Below, piece after piece: positions 63,566 through 64,000 of a stretch of DNA of 64,000 bases. Numbering within the stretch: position 1 is the first letter of the stretch; each line of letters begins with the position of its first letter. A model generated the notes under the pieces. The model saw only the letters and a list, made by a program, of their open reading frames with translations. It was not told the origin of the DNA and ran no database searches. Origin of the DNA: Bacteroidetes bacterium GWF2_38_335 (GTDB taxonomy: Bacteria > Bacteroidota > Bacteroidia > Bacteroidales > GWF2-38-335); assembly GCA_001769535.1 (NCBI GenBank), contig MEOH01000016.1:1-64000 (forward strand). Reading direction: 5' to 3'. The position numbers and the translations under genes are program-made.

Positions 63566-64000
63566 TTACTTGCTCTTAACTGATTTATAATACTCCTTCA
63601 TCTCATCCACCGAAATATATGCTGCTTCCTGTGCTGATGCAAATTCTTCATTTTCGATGCTGATTTCCTTACGGTCGTTATCAAGCCAGAAATACAATTT
63701 GCCATCGTAAAAATAATATCGGTTCTGGACTATTTTATCCTTTGACGAATCATAGGCCTCGGTACCATTTTCCTCCGCCATCTTTTCATCCACAAAATAA
63801 GGTGCATTGTAGGTAAAATCTCGTGTAAACATGAAGATCAGCTCGTTTTCATTGAAATAATACTCTTCTTCAAAATGGCCACCTTCGCCATAAACTTTAT
63901 GATGTATCTTCACTATATTTCCACTTTTATCAGTAAAATAATCAATTTCTCCTCCCTCGCTGGATGGCAGATATGATTCAAAAGTTTCCTTTTTTAGTGC
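63566..64000 (-). CDS. Hypothetical protein, 5' end beyond the window
   Basis: The minus-strand frame ends at 63566 and stays open to the window edge. The GTG at 63913 lies mid-frame, and 29 further codons upstream read without a stop (ESYLPSSEGGEIDYFTDKS), so the gene is truncated by the window rather than starting there. The visible 145 residues are acidic and Tyr/Phe-rich (YYFYDGKLYFWLDND) and resemble small secreted beta proteins; no family is recognised. It lies upstream of the PorE-like gene on the same strand. Confidence 0.7.
   Translation of the reverse strand, partial: ALKKETFESYLPSSEGGEIDYFTDKSGNIVKIHHKVYGEGGHFEEEYYFNENELIFMFTRDFTYNAPYFVDEKMAEENGTEAYDSSKDKIVQNRYYFYDGKLYFWLDNDRKEISIENEEFASAQEAAYISVDEMKEYYKSVKSK

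Overview
The window looks like ordinary chromosome of a member of the Bacteroidota, probably an uncultured Bacteroidales-like lineage. The evidence is TAnnTTTG -7 promoter boxes with a TTG/TTTG box about 19 bp upstream, TonB-dependent receptors with N-terminal carboxypeptidase-regulatory domains, type IX secretion (T9SS) C-terminal sorting domains, a PorE-like protein, many short SCxx-type lipoproteins, LytS/LytTR signalling and AT-rich DNA. I see no prophage, CRISPR array, complete insertion sequence, rRNA operon or recognised defence locus.

Layout. 1-2200: tRNA-Lys with a large palindromic 3' flank, then an SDR dehydrogenase and a hot-dog thioesterase. 2200-12300: a TonB receptor/DUF4249 lipoprotein pair, a GH92 alpha-mannosidase, lipoproteins and a GH3 glycosidase. 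12300-31800: clpX, an HTH regulator/lipoprotein pair, a THUMP RNA methyltransferase, a 1524-residue hybrid phosphorelay kinase, tsaD, a TamB-like protein, a DEAD-box helicase, a serine hydrolase and a photolyase. 31800-35650: a Gly-rich zinc-ribbon/Tim44-like protein followed by ExbB, ExbD and a TonB-like protein. 35700-43500: a double-length UvrA-like ATPase without UvrB-binding domains, then mutS. 43570-44330: tRNA-Gly, tRNA-Leu, a GIY-YIG ORF and a tRNA-Leu pseudogene. 44480-55000: T9SS cargo, EI24 protein, thioesterase, nucleotide-sugar dehydratase, GT9, TsaC/Sua5, zinc metallopeptidase, dapD and a second T9SS cargo protein. 55030-59190: a TonB receptor in one operon with a LytS-type kinase and LytTR regulator. 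59200-64000: tRNA-Pro with a palindromic 3' flank, small unknown proteins, PorE-like OmpA protein and a gene cut by the window end.

How the genes work together. TsaC and TsaD (separate loci) make tRNA t6A. MutS, photolyase and the UvrA-like protein are genome-maintenance candidates. ExbB/ExbD/TonB could energise the two TonB receptors. PorE belongs to the T9SS that would export the two sorting-domain proteins.

The most unusual signals are not protein systems. They are: (1) a tRNA-Leu pseudogene in which a 16-bp palindrome (CCCGATAGCTATCGGG and variants) sits in each of the D, anticodon and T loops, with a GIY-YIG ORF between it and the intact tRNA-Leu; (2) tRNA-Lys and tRNA-Pro 3' flanks that share one nested-palindrome architecture; (3) a tandemly doubled UvrA; (4) dispersed intergenic repeat families; (5) a 33-bp element upstream of both members of a receptor/lipoprotein pair.
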